Assembly (NCBI RefSeq): GCF_031180885.1 | Contig: NZ_JAPSLK010000005.1 | Span: forward strand, 1-64,000 | Direction of reading: 5' to 3' | DNA from: Saccharothrix sp. | GTDB taxonomy: Bacteria; Actinomycetota; Actinomycetes; Mycobacteriales; Pseudonocardiaceae | Length of the DNA: 64,000 nt | Shown: positions 8,894-20,428 of the stretch, in pieces | Numbering within the stretch: position 1 is the stretch's first letter | Layout: each line of letters begins with the position of its first letter | The notes under the pieces: generated by a model | The model's input: only the letters and a program-made list of their open reading frames with translations | Databases searched by the model: none | What the model was told of the DNA's origin: nothing | Program-made: the position numbers and the translations under genes

Positions 8894-10401
8894 GGCAGCA
8901 CCACCCGCACACTCGTCCCCTCCCCCACCGGGCTGACGACCTTCATCGTCCCCCCGACGGCCTCCACCCGTTCCGCCAACCCCCGCAACCCCGAACCAAC
9001 CCCAGCCCCGCCGCGGCCGTCGTCGTCCACCCGCACCGCCAACTCCCCGCCCCGCGACGTGATCTCCACCCGCACCACCGAAGCCTCCGCGTGCTTGCTC
9101 ACGTTCGCCAACGCCTCGGCCACCACGTAATAGGCCGTCGTCTCCACCACCGCCGGCAGCGCGAACCCCACCTCGTACAAAAGATCAACCCGGAACGACA
9201 CCAGCGCGGTCAACTCGCGCACCGCCCCGTGCAACCCCCGCTCCGCCAACAAAGGCGGATAAACCCCGTGGCACACCGCGCGCACGTCCTCGATGGTCGC
9301 CAGGACCGCCGCCTTGGCCTCCCCCACCAACTCCCGCGCCCCGTTGACCTCCGCCAACCCCAACGTCATCGCCACCGACAGCAACCGCTGCTGAACGCCG
9401 TCGTGCAGGTCCCGCTCCAGCCGCCGCCGCTCGGTGTCCGCCGCCAGCACCAACTTCCCCCGCGACTCCGCCAACTGCCGCACCCGCGCCCGCAACTCCG
9501 TCGTCAACCGCTCGTTCTCCAGCGCCAACCCCACCGCCGCGCACGCCGCGTCCACCAGTTCCAGGTCGAGCCCGGGATCGTGCAGCAGCAACGCGACCGG
9601 CTCGCCCCCGACGTCCACCCGCGTCTGCACCACCCCCTCCCCGCCCTCCACGACCGCCCCGGACGCGTCCACGTACCGCTCCTGCGGCGCCACCCAGTAC
9701 CCCACCCGCACCCCGGGGTCCTTCAGCGACGCCGCCAACGCCTCCTGGACCCCGCGACCGCCCCCGCCGCTCAACCGCACCACCAGGTCGGCCACCCCGC
9801 CCCGATCCATGCGCCGCCGCAACAACCCCGCCACGTACGCCGCCGGCACCCCCGCCAACGCCAGCATCAACGTCACCACCGGCGGTTCCAACCCGGACCG
9901 CGCCATCGGGTCCCACGCCGCATAGACGACGACCGCAACGCTCGACGCCCCCAGCATCGAGGTCAACGTCCGCCGCTGCGCCAGGCTGCTCACCCGCCAC
10001 CGGTGCAGCTGCAACCCGAGGATCGCCACCCCCAGCACCACGGTCAACGGCGTCTCGGCGTCCACCAGGACCGACGCCCACCCCTCGAAGGGCGACCGGA
10101 TCGCCGCGCACAGCGCGACCGTGAACCCGTACGCCGACCCCACCACCAACCGGCGCGGCACGGTCCGCAGCCGACCGGTCGGGAACGCCGTCACCAGGTG
10201 CGCCAGGAGCGCCGGCCACACCTTGGACAGCACGAACAACCCGAAGAACGCCGACCGCGGCACGACGTAGTCGAGCACCCAGGCCACACCGACCAGCACC
10301 ATCAACACGCCGATCCGGTTGCGCGGCTGAGCCCGTCGCCCCACCACCCCGGCCACCACGTACGCGAGTCCCACCGCGGCGATCGCCGACGACAGCAGCA
10401 T
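8881..10401 (-). CDS. sensor histidine kinase (HisKA_3 type)
   Basis: Membrane sensor kinase of 506 residues and cognate partner of the regulator at 8231-8893. The N-terminal ~250 residues contain about six membrane helices in pairs. A GAF-like or linker part follows, then the dimerisation/phosphoacceptor motif ERDLHDGVQQR with the active histidine and a HATPase_c domain (NVSKHAEASVVRVE, DDDGRGG, GSGLRGLAERVEAVGG). The signal is unknown. ATG 10401 keeps the first membrane helix intact. Confidence 0.9.
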   Translation of the reverse strand: MLLSSAIAAVGLAYVVAGVVGRRAQPRNRIGVLMVLVGVAWVLDYVVPRSAFFGLFVLSKVWPALLAHLVTAFPTGRLRTVPRRLVVGSAYGFTVALCAAIRSPFEGWASVLVDAETPLTVVLGVAILGLQLHRWRVSSLAQRRTLTSMLGASSVAVVVYAAWDPMARSGLEPPVVTLMLALAGVPAAYVAGLLRRRMDRGGVADLVVRLSGGGGRGVQEALAASLKDPGVRVGYWVAPQERYVDASGAVVEGGEGVVQTRVDVGGEPVALLLHDPGLDLELVDAACAAVGLALENERLTTELRARVRQLAESRGKLVLAADTERRRLERDLHDGVQQRLLSVAMTLGLAEVNGARELVGEAKAAVLATIEDVRAVCHGVYPPLLAERGLHGAVRELTALVSFRVDLLYEVGFALPAVVETTAYYVVAEALANVSKHAEASVVRVEITSRGGELAVRVDDDGRGGAGVGSGLRGLAERVEAVGGTMKVVSPVGEGTSVRVVLPCGS

Positions 10402-10681
10402 GCTTTCACGCTACAAGCGCCACGACCCGGCTCACGCCGGCGACAGCCCCCGCACCACCGGCACCGCGCCGACCGACACAGGAGAGCACCGCTCCCGACC
10501 GGACGCATCGCGCCTGGACCCGGCAAACCGAGAGCACTGCACCCACGCGCTCGGCCGTCACCCCCGGCGTCCTCGCGATGGTCGACGCCGTACCGCCACC
10601 ACGCTGTTGGGCCTTGAACACCGCGGTGGCCCCGTCGCGACAACCGCGACGGGGCCACCGATCAGGACGACCGGACCGCGC
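10402..10681. other. spacer between kinase and FN3 gene
   Basis: No gene seen. The spacer contains the promoter side of the minus-strand kinase gene and the terminator hairpin of the FN3 protein gene at 10625-10659. Confidence 0.6.
10625..10659 (-). terminator. strong hairpin terminator of the FN3 gene
   Basis: Perfect 15-bp inverted repeat GGTGGCCCCGTCGCG (10625-10639) and CGCGACGGGGCCACC (10645-10659) with a 5-base loop, 22 bases downstream of the stop of the minus-strand gene 10682-14047. There is no U-tract, as is common in actinomycetes. Confidence 0.85.
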
Positions 10682-13600
10682 CTACCGCACGGCCTTCGGG
10701 GTCAGCTTGACCTCGATGGTGTTGCCCGGCCCGGCGGTCAGCGCGCTGATCAGCGCGTTGAGCTGACCGCAGCCCTGGAGTTCGGGCAGGGTGTAGGTGC
10801 CGGCCAGCGTGCCGCCCGCGAGCGGGTCGAAGCCGGGCTTCGACTGGAGCGGGATGGACGCGGGCGTCTTGGTCCGGCAGTTCGGGCTGGTGCTGATCGG
10901 GATGCCCATGACGGACACCCGGGGCAGCTTCACGATCACCGACGACGTGGAGTTCAGCACCCCGCCGGAGAGCGTGCCGGTGGTCTTTCCCGCCTGCACG
11001 AACTGGATCTTCGCGGTCACCGGCAGGAAGCCGAAGATCTTGAAGTGGCCCGTGGTCGGGTTCAGCACCAGGTCCGCGTCGAACTTGCCGGTCGCCAGGT
11101 CGAGGCCGGCGTCGATGCCGCCGGTGAGCCGCACGGTCCCGTTCGCGGCCTTGATCTTCGTGCTGCCGGCCAGGTTGTAGCCGTAGCGGATGATCGTGCC
11201 GGTGCCCGGCTTGGTCCGCGCGACGACCGCCGCGCTGGCCGCCGACCGGTTGCCCGCCGCGTCGAACGCCACGACGGTGAACGAGTACTCCGTGTCCGGC
11301 GTCAACCCGGTCACGTTGGTCGAGGTGCCCGTGACGGTCGCGACCTTCGCCCCGCCCTGGAACACGTCGTACCCGGTGACCCCGACGTTGTCGCTGGCCG
11401 CGTCCCAGGCCAGGCCGATGCTGGTGTCGGTCTGCCCGGTGGACTTCAGGCCGGTCGGCGTGGTCGGCGCGACGCCGTCCACCTCGGCCTTGGTGCGCAC
11501 CTTCAGCGCGGCGCCGGCGTCGGACACGTTGCCGGCGGCGTCCTTGGCGACCACGGTGAACGTGTACTCGGTGTCGGCGGTCAGACCGTCGATGGTCGCG
11601 GACGTGCCGGTCACCGACTTGACCACCGAACCGCTCGACAGCACGTCGTAGCCGACGACACCCACGTTGTCCGAGGCCGCGGTCCACTCCAGCGCGACGC
11701 TGGAGGTCGTCTCACCGGTGGACTTCAGGCCGGACGGCGCGGACGGCTTCTGCGTGTCCGGCGCGTCCCCGGTGCGGCCGGACACCGCGGCGCTCGCGTC
11801 CGACCGGTTGCCGGCGGCGTCCTTGGCCACCACGGTGAACGAGTAGTCCGTGCTCGGAGCCAGGCCGTCCACCACGGCGGTGGTGCCCTCGACCGACTTC
11901 ACCGCGGTCCCGCCGGACAGCACGTCGTAGCCGACGACACCGACGTTGTCCGACGCGGCGGCCCACGACAGCGACACCGTGGACTGCGTGGTGCCGGTGA
12001 CCGTCAAACCCGTTGGCGCGGAAGGCTTCTCGGTGTCGGGCAGCTGGGCCGTCCGACCGGCGACGGCCGCGCTCGCGTCCGACACGTTGCCCGCCGCGTC
12101 CTTCGCCACCACGGTGAACGTGTACTCGGTGTCGGCGGTCAACCCGTCGACGGTCGCGGTCGTCCCGGTCACCGACTCGACCACGGAACCGCCGGACAAC
12201 ACGTCGTAGCCGACCACCCCGACGTTGTCGGACGCGGCGGTCCAGGACAGGCCGATGCTGGTCGCGGAGGTGCCGGTCACGGTCAGACCCGTTGGCGCGG
12301 AAGGCTTCTCGGTGTCCGGCGCGGCCGGTGTGCGCACGGTGAGCGCCTCGCTGGCGTCCGACACGTTGCCCGCCGCGTCCTTGGCCACGACGGTGAACGT
12401 GTAGGCGGTGTCGGCGGTCAGACCGTCAACAACGGTAGACGTACCGGTCACCGACTTGACCACCGAACCGCTCGACAGCACGTCGTAGCCGACGACGGCC
12501 ACGTTGTCCGACGACGCGCCCCACTCCAGCGTGACCGAGGTCTGCGTGGCGGCGGGCGAGGTCAGCGGGCCGGGCGCGGTCGGCTTCTGGGTGTCCGGCG
12601 CGGCCTTGGTGCGCGCGGTGACCGCATCGCTTGCGGCCGAACGGTTCCCGGCCGCGTCCTTGGCCACCACGGTGAAGGAGTAGGAGGTGTCCGCAGTGAG
12701 CCCGTCCACGGTTGTGGACGTGCCTTCCACCGACTTCACCACCGTGCCACCGGAGAGCACGTCGTAGCCGACGACGCCCACGTTGTCCGTGGCGGCGGTC
12801 CACGACAGCGGGACCGACGTCTGCGTGGTCTCGCCGGCGGTCAGGCCGGTGACCTTCGCCGGCGCCTCGGTGTCGGCCGCGCCGGTGATGGTGAAGGTCT
12901 GCAGGACGTTGCGCGCGGCGGCGTCGACCAGGGCGCAGTCGGAGGTGAAGGTGCCCAGGCCGGTGGGCGTGCCGTCGGCCTTGAGCGGGGTCATGGTCAG
13001 GACGAGGTCGTGCACGGACAGCGTCGCGGTGCCCGGCTGGTCGAACCGCAACGCCGGCGCGGAGCCCGACGCGTTGACGATCAGGTCGCCCGACGGCGGG
13101 ATCGGCTGGTTCGGGATCGCGGTCGGCACCTGGACGGCCAGGTGGCCCTGCGGCGACGAGACCAGCGAGGTGGCCAGGGCGGAACCCTGGATCGTCTCGC
13201 CGCCCACCAGGCGCAGGCCCTGGGTGGACGTCGAACCCGCGTTGGACACCGCCGTGATGTCGATCTTCGGCGTGAACGTGCCCTGCGCGATCTCGTTCGG
13301 CAGCGGGTTGGTGTTGATGTCGACGGTGACGTTCTGGTTGCCGATCAGCGGGAACGGGCAGTTGTAGACCTGCTTGAGCGGCGGGTGGGCGCCGCTGCCG
13401 ATCACCGGCTCGGGGGTGACCGGCGCGCCGGTGACCTCGTAGGTCTGCAGGATCGTCGGCTGGTTGGGCGCCGGCGTGCAGGGCGCGATGAACGTGCCCA
13501 GGCCGGTGGGCGTGCCGTCGGCCTTGAGCGGGGTCATCTCCAGTTCGAGGTCGGTCACCGACAGGGTGGCGGTGCCGGGCCGGTCGAAGCGCAGGCCGGG

Positions 13601-14047
13601 GGCGACGCCGGCGGCGTTGACGATCAGGTCGCCGGACGCGGGGATCGGCTGGTTCGGGACGTTCGTGGTGACCTGCACGGTCAGGTCGCCCTGCGTGCCG
13701 GGCCCGTCGACGGTCGAGGTGGCGCGCGCGACGCCCTGGATGGTCTCGGCGCCGACCAGCCGCAGGCCCTGGGTGGCGTTGGCGCCGGCGTTGGAGACGG
13801 CGGTGATCTCGATGACCGGCGTGAAGGTGCCGGTCGCGATGGACGCGGGCTGGTTGTCCTTGGTCTTGATGTTGACCGAGACGGTCTGGTCGCCGATCAG
13901 CGGGAAGGTGCACGAGTAGGTCTGGTTCAGCTCACCCGCGGCGGCGGTTCCGGTGCCCGTGCCGATGGCGAGTCCGCCCACGACCATGGCGGCGGTGGCG
14001 ACCGCGCCCAGGCGGGTCAGCCTCCGGACCTGTTTTCTGTGTCTCAC
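10682..14047 (-). CDS. secreted six-FN3-domain protein with DUF6801-like domains
   Basis: Secreted protein of 1121 residues. GTG 14047 is preceded by GGGAGG and gives a Sec signal peptide (RRLTRLGAVATAAMVVGG, cleavage after an AAAG-like stretch). Two homologous domains of about 150 residues follow, each starting xQTYxCxFPLIGxQ and carrying a cysteine pair, matching the DUF6801 pattern. Then come six fibronectin type III domains of about 93 residues each (repeated DNVGVVGYDVLSGG and FTVVAKDAAGN), and a C-terminal domain of about 200 residues (GFLPVTAKIQFVQAGK, two cysteines) similar to secreted actinobacterial proteins. There is no catalytic domain and no cell-wall sorting motif. It is likely an adhesive or matrix protein of the cell surface. 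High similarity between FN3 units at DNA level makes unequal crossing-over likely. Confidence 0.82.
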   Translation of the reverse strand: MRHRKQVRRLTRLGAVATAAMVVGGLAIGTGTGTAAAGELNQTYSCTFPLIGDQTVSVNIKTKDNQPASIATGTFTPVIEITAVSNAGANATQGLRLVGAETIQGVARATSTVDGPGTQGDLTVQVTTNVPNQPIPASGDLIVNAAGVAPGLRFDRPGTATLSVTDLELEMTPLKADGTPTGLGTFIAPCTPAPNQPTILQTYEVTGAPVTPEPVIGSGAHPPLKQVYNCPFPLIGNQNVTVDINTNPLPNEIAQGTFTPKIDITAVSNAGSTSTQGLRLVGGETIQGSALATSLVSSPQGHLAVQVPTAIPNQPIPPSGDLIVNASGSAPALRFDQPGTATLSVHDLVLTMTPLKADGTPTGLGTFTSDCALVDAAARNVLQTFTITGAADTEAPAKVTGLTAGETTQTSVPLSWTAATDNVGVVGYDVLSGGTVVKSVEGTSTTVDGLTADTSYSFTVVAKDAAGNRSAASDAVTARTKAAPDTQKPTAPGPLTSPAATQTSVTLEWGASSDNVAVVGYDVLSSGSVVKSVTGTSTVVDGLTADTAYTFTVVAKDAAGNVSDASEALTVRTPAAPDTEKPSAPTGLTVTGTSATSIGLSWTAASDNVGVVGYDVLSGGSVVESVTGTTATVDGLTADTEYTFTVVAKDAAGNVSDASAAVAGRTAQLPDTEKPSAPTGLTVTGTTQSTVSLSWAAASDNVGVVGYDVLSGGTAVKSVEGTTAVVDGLAPSTDYSFTVVAKDAAGNRSDASAAVSGRTGDAPDTQKPSAPSGLKSTGETTSSVALEWTAASDNVGVVGYDVLSSGSVVKSVTGTSATIDGLTADTEYTFTVVAKDAAGNVSDAGAALKVRTKAEVDGVAPTTPTGLKSTGQTDTSIGLAWDAASDNVGVTGYDVFQGGAKVATVTGTSTNVTGLTPDTEYSFTVVAFDAAGNRSAASAAVVARTKPGTGTIIRYGYNLAGSTKIKAANGTVRLTGGIDAGLDLATGKFDADLVLNPTTGHFKIFGFLPVTAKIQFVQAGKTTGTLSGGVLNSTSSVIVKLPRVSVMGIPISTSPNCRTKTPASIPLQSKPGFDPLAGGTLAGTYTLPELQGCGQLNALISALTAGPGNTIEVKLTPKAVR

Positions 14048-14395
14048 GGATCGTCCTCCCTGACGCCGAGGGCACGCCAGAAATAGGGGGCAGGGTTGGA
14101 ATGCGCGTGTTACAACCACGCTACGTCCAGTCAAATTAACGACGCCCGGCCCCGCCTCGCAAGACCTCCCCGAAACACCGCGAGAAGTTGTCACGCACGA
14201 CTAATTCCCGCGCTCGATCATTGGCACGTTTGCGCTGGTCACAGACGTAATAGCGGTGACTACCCACCGTGTACCAGCAAGTGGACCACCGCTCTCGAAA
14301 TGGTCCGGATGGGCCAGCGGACTAAAGCTCGTTTGTCACTTCCGCACTGTTTTCGAAATTGCTCTTGTCACCTGCCTGACAACTTTTGGAAGGGG
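14048..14395. other. upstream region of the FN3 gene
   Basis: About 350 bases without a gene, clearly lower in GC than its surroundings, as expected for a regulatory region. A promoter for the minus-strand FN3 gene is proposed at 14107-14134; nothing else stands out. Confidence 0.55.
14107..14134 (-). promoter_or_regulatory. candidate promoter of FN3 gene
   Basis: On the minus strand a TTGACT -35 (14129-14134) is followed after 16 bases by TAACAC (14107-14112), about 60 bases before GTG 14047. The -35 is near consensus; the -10 is weak. Confidence 0.45.
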
Positions 14396-15577
14396 TCAGC
14401 AGGACGGCCGGGTGGGCTGTCCGGCGAACCGGTCACCCAGCCAGTTGAGCGCGTTGGTGCCGCCGACGCCGACCGCGACGACGTGGCCGGCCAGCGGCAG
14501 CGAGGTCCACTGGAGGTCGGCGCCCAGCGCGCAGCACCGGTCGCGCAGGCCGGTGGCCGTGCGGTACGGGATCAGCTCGTCGACCGTGCCGTGGTAGAGG
14601 TAGACCGGGACGTCCGGGCGGACCGTGCCGAGGCGGTTCTGGGCGAGTCGGGCCTGCCGGCGCGGGTCGCGGATCACGCCCGGCACGGTGGTCAGGCTGT
14701 CGATCCGGGTGAACGGCGCGAGCAGCGCCATCTCCGCCACGCACCGTCCGCGACCTGCCGGGTCACCTCCTGGCCGCGGGCGTTGAGCGGCAAGGGGAGT
14801 TCCGGGTAGGCGGTCGCGTAGCCCACGGCCGCGCCGACGACCAGCCCGGAGCCCAGGCCGCCGTCGTTGAACTCGGCGACCTCGTTCATGTCCGCCGGCA
14901 CCCCGCCCTCGGCGACGCGGACCAACCGCACGTCCGGCGCGTAGGAAGGCTGGAGTTCGGCCGCGAACGCCGCCGCCTGGCCGCCCTGCGAGTAGCCGAA
15001 CGCGCCGACCGGGGTGTTCGGCCGGCCGAGGAGGGTCTGCGCGGCGCGGGCCGCGTCGAGCAGGGCGCGCCCCTCGGACCGGCCGACCGCGCAGGTGTGG
15101 GTGCCGGGCGTGCCGAGGCCTTCGTAGTCTGTGACGACGACGGCCCAGCCCTTGAGCATGGCCTGGACGAGGAACGCGATCTCGACCTCCGTGCCGACGC
15201 GCATCCGGTAGGAGGGGGCGCAGCGGTCGGCCAGGCCCTGGGTGCCCATGGCGTAGGCGATCAGCGGGCGGGGTCCGTCCGGCCACGGGATCGGCGGGAC
15301 GAGGAGGGTGCCGGAGACGGCGTTGGGCGCGCCGGTCGCGGAGGTGGAGCGGTGGAGGAGTTGGCGGGTCGAGACCGGGCCGGGAACACGCGGAACGGTT
15401 CGGGGGTGCCAGGCGACTTGGCGGCTGCGCAGGACGTCACCGGGCCTTGCCGGGCAGGGGGCTGGGTGGGGTGTAGAAGGCGTCCTGGGACGGCTCCGGC
15501 GGCCGTTCGTCGGCGTGGGCAGTGGGGGTGACCAGGAGGAGTGCGGTCAGCAGGGTGACCAGGAGTCGGATCGGCAT
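14396..15577 (-). pseudogene. secreted LIP-family lipase, two frameshifts
   Basis: Reconstructed product is a secreted triacylglycerol lipase of the actinobacterial secretory-lipase family. It has a signal peptide (MPIRLLVTLLTALLLVTPTAHA, start ATG 15577 with GGAGG upstream), DAFYTPPSPLPG, then APNAVSGTLLVPP, nucleophile motif GYSQGGQA, acid loop HGTVDELIPY and catalytic His in LAGHVVAVG. The frame breaks near 15440 (one extra G; removing it gives GKPGDVLRSR) and again near 14740 (one missing base inside VADG/CVAEMALLAP). All catalytic parts remain, so this is a recent pseudogene or carries sequencing errors. It diverges from the TetR gene at 15678. Confidence 0.85.
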
Positions 15578-15677
15578 CGTCGCCTCCGCAGGGGATTGTA
15601 GTAACCACTGTTTCCGCAATGTAGGTGCCGAACGCGCTAATCTGACAATCCCTGTTACCACTTTCGAGGAGTCGCCC

Positions 15678-16292
15678 GTGGCCCGGCCGTACGCGGGGAT
15701 CAGCTCGGACGAGCGGCGGCGGCAGCGGCGCGAACGCCTGCTGCTTGCTGCCTTGGACCTGTTCACCGCGCGGGGGTTCGCGCAGACCAAGGTCGCGGCG
15801 CTGTGCGCGGCGGCGGGCGTGTCGACGCGCAACTTCTACGAGGAGTTCGAGAACAAGGAGCGGCTGCTGCTGCTCCTGCACGACCGGATCAACGCACTGG
15901 CGCTGGAACGCGTGACCGCCGCCCTGGCCGAGCTGGATTCGGCGGATGCGGCGACGCGGATCTCGACGTTGCTCGACGCGTTCGTGTCGACGGTGACAGC
16001 GGACCCGCGCGTGCCCCGACTGGCCTATGTGGAGGCGGTGGGGGTGAACGCGGAACTGGAGCGGCAGCACCAGGAGTGGGTGGCGCGGTGGGCGGACTTC
16101 ATCGAGTCCGAGGCGGAAAACGCTGCGGCACAAGGCTTTGCGCCGCAACGCGACTTCCACCTGACCGCGATCGCGTTGGTGGGCGCGGTGACCGGCCTGC
16201 TCCGCGAGTGGCAGGCCCACGACCCGCCGCTGGACGTGGCGGACATCGCGGCCGAGATCAAGGGCTTGATGCCGGCCGCGATCACCCGCTGA
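15678..16292 (+). CDS. TetR-family regulator
   Basis: Transcription regulator of 204 residues. The N-terminal helix-turn-helix (RLLLAALDLFTARGFAQTKV, then AGVSTRNFYEEFENKERLL) is typical of TetR; the C-terminal part is helical and variable. GTG 15678 is chosen because GAGGAG lies 7 bases upstream. It is divergent from the lipase pseudogene (100 bases apart), the usual arrangement for a local repressor. The near-repeats GTAACCACTG and GTTACCACTT in the spacer are possible half sites. Confidence 0.88.
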   Translation: MARPYAGISSDERRRQRRERLLLAALDLFTARGFAQTKVAALCAAAGVSTRNFYEEFENKERLLLLLHDRINALALERVTAALAELDSADAATRISTLLDAFVSTVTADPRVPRLAYVEAVGVNAELERQHQEWVARWADFIESEAENAAAQGFAPQRDFHLTAIALVGAVTGLLREWQAHDPPLDVADIAAEIKGLMPAAITR

Positions 16293-16311
16293 AGGTCTTC
16301 ACGGGAGACGC

Positions 16312-16344
16312 CGACGGGACCCACCCTCGCAGCGGGTCCCGTCG
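16312..16344. terminator. bidirectional hairpin terminator
   Basis: Inverted repeat CGACGGGACCC (16312-16322) and GGGTCCCGTCG (16334-16344), perfect over 11 bp, placed between the converging TetR gene (ends 16292) and protease gene (ends 16365). Confidence 0.82.
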
Positions 16345-16364
16345 CTTGGTGCCGGGCCTGCAGA

Positions 16365-18844
<2,480 letters not shown>

Positions 18845-19289
18845 CCCTAGGGACCCCGTGTGATCACCGCGACCCCTGGCGGCACCAACCTGCGCCGTCT
18901 GGCTCGCGCGGCCCGATGCGGTTGGGCCGGCGACGGCGGTGGGGCGAGCCGGCGCAGCAGCCCGGCCACCTGGCTAGCCCTGCTAAACGACAGCCGCAAC
19001 CCGGCTCGCCCGGCACGCTGCGCGCAGCCCGGCACTGCCCGGCGCGGCGCAACTCGGCCCGGCCCGGTGTGGCTCGGTTCGGCGTGACCCGGCTTGGCGC
19101 GACCCGGCTTGGCGCAGCGCGACCCGGCGCGGCCCGGCTCGGGGTGGGCCGGCTCGGGGTGGGCCGGCTCGGGGTGGGCCGGCTCGGGGTGGGCCGGCGG
19201 CGGGTGTGGTGTGAGGCGAAGGAGTGGGAGGGGTGGGTGGCGCAAGGGTGAGTTGACAGTGGGCGAGTGTGAGTGATTGGTTAGTCTCC
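18845..19289. other. repeat-rich spacer
   Basis: No gene. It contains degenerate GGCGCGACCCGGCTT repeats (about 19080-19130), then four exact 15-bp units CGGCTCGGGGTGGGC (19135-19194). A TTGACA box at about 19253 lies near the TetR gene and may be its -35; the start ATG at 19290 would then be leaderless or nearly so. Confidence 0.65.
19135..19194. repeat. 15-bp tandem repeat, 4 copies
   Basis: Four identical head-to-tail copies of CGGCTCGGGGTGGGC, with partial copies at both edges; intergenic. Confidence 0.9.
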
Positions 19290-19859
19290 ATGGGTGTTGC
19301 GGAGCGTCGGCTTTCCACTGCTGACGAGCGTCGTGAGACCGTCTTGCGGACCGCCTTGGCGACCTTCGGCGCCAAGGGGTACTACGGCACGACGACCGGT
19401 GAAGTCGCCAAGGCCGCCGGCATCTCGCAGGCCTACGTCTACCGCCTCTTCCCCGACAAGGAAACCCTCTTCCTGGCCGTCGTCGAACGGTGCTTCGCCC
19501 GCATCAAGGAGAGCCTGGCGGACGGGGTCGCCGCCGCCACGGGAACGTCACCGGACGCCATCCTGTTCGCGATGGCCGACGCCTACGCCAAGCTGATCGC
19601 GCACGAGAACGCCCTCCTCCTCGTCCAGATGCACGCCCAGTGCGCCGCGATCTCCGAGCCCTCCGTCCGCGAAGTCGTGCAGCGGGGGTATGCACGAACA
19701 GTCGAGTACGTGCGCGGGGTTTCCGGCGCGGACGAGGAGTCGGTGCAGGTGTTCTTCGCGCGGGGGATGTTGTGCCACCTGGTGGTGGCGGTCGATGCGT
19801 CGCATGTGGACGCTCCGTGGGCGCGGACGTTGTCGCTGGGGATTCGGCACTACACCTGA
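19290..19859 (+). CDS. TetR-family regulator
   Basis: Regulator of 189 residues with an N-terminal TetR helix-turn-helix (LRTALATFGAKGYYGTTTG, AGISQAYVYRLFPDKETL) and a C-terminal ligand-binding part of the type with ARGMLCHLVVAVDA near the end. ATG 19290 is preferred to an in-frame ATG/GTG 7 codons upstream, because a promoter (TTGACA near 19253) would leave a very short leader. No divergent target is adjacent on the left. The inverted repeat at its stop codon may be its own or a downstream operator. Confidence 0.88.
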   Translation: MGVAERRLSTADERRETVLRTALATFGAKGYYGTTTGEVAKAAGISQAYVYRLFPDKETLFLAVVERCFARIKESLADGVAAATGTSPDAILFAMADAYAKLIAHENALLLVQMHAQCAAISEPSVREVVQRGYARTVEYVRGVSGADEESVQVFFARGMLCHLVVAVDASHVDAPWARTLSLGIRHYT

Positions 19860-19873
19860 CCACTGTGAGTGGT
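19859..19873. promoter_or_regulatory. small palindrome at TetR stop codon
   Basis: ACCACT GTG AGTGGT, a perfect 6-3-6 inverted repeat overlapping the end of the TetR gene. It could be a regulator half-site pair or a weak stem-loop. Confidence 0.4.
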
Positions 19874-19925
19874 TGACCAGTCCCACACGTGGTTTGACAG
19901 ATCGACCCGGGCTCCGTAAGAGCGG

Positions 19926-19947
19926 TTTCACTAGTGAGATAGTGAAA
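19926..19947. promoter_or_regulatory. GntR (YtrA-type) operator, copy 1
   Basis: TTTCACTA-6-TAGTGAAA, an exact 8-6-8 inverted repeat ending 8 bases before the GTG of the GntR gene. An identical pair of arms occurs at 21291-21312. Placement right over the start region fits autorepression. Confidence 0.85.
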
Positions 19948-19955
19948 GGTTTCGG

Positions 19956-20339
19956 GTGATCGAGTTCCGGATCGACCGGAAGTCCGGGGTGGCCACCTAC
20001 CTCCAGCTCGTGCACCAGGTGAAGCACGCGCTGCGGTTGGGGCTGCTCGGCCCCGGCGACCGCCTGCCCACCGCCCGCGAGGTGGTCGAGCAGACCGCGA
20101 TCAACCCGAACACGGTGCTCAAGGCGTACCGGGAGCTGGAACGCGAAGGTCTGGTCGAGCCACGACCCGGACTCGGCACGTTCGTGCGCCGCTCGCTGGT
20201 CACGCCGGGCGTGGCCGAGGACTCGCCCCTGCGCGGCGACCTGTTGGAGTGGCTCGACCGGGCGCGGGAGATGGGCATGGGCCGGGAGGACGTCGAGGCG
20301 TTGTTCCGGGCGACCTTGGACCAGCGGTTCCGGCCCTGA
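19956..20339 (+). CDS. GntR-family (YtrA subfamily) repressor
   Basis: Regulator of 127 residues: winged helix-turn-helix (YLQLVHQVKHALRLGLLGPG, LPTAREVVEQTAINPNTVLKAYRELEREGLVE) with only a short C-terminal helix, the YtrA layout. YtrA-type genes normally head operons for ABC transporters, and a decayed ABC ATPase follows 90 bases downstream. The exact 22-bp palindrome upstream and its twin before 21330 are the probable operators. Confidence 0.92.
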   Translation: MIEFRIDRKSGVATYLQLVHQVKHALRLGLLGPGDRLPTAREVVEQTAINPNTVLKAYRELEREGLVEPRPGLGTFVRRSLVTPGVAEDSPLRGDLLEWLDRAREMGMGREDVEALFRATLDQRFRP

Positions 20340-20428
20340 CGGCCAACGCCGCGACAGGGCCGGCGGGATGTGCAGGCCCGGTCGCGTGCGAACCGGCATG
20401 GCCTAGGGATAGTGATGGGGGATCTGGG

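Noticed and set aside
10400..14086. A 1228-codon plus-strand frame opposite the FN3 gene
   Set aside because: Antisense shadow of a repetitive high-GC gene; the minus frame has a signal peptide, FN3 motifs, a ribosome site and a terminator.
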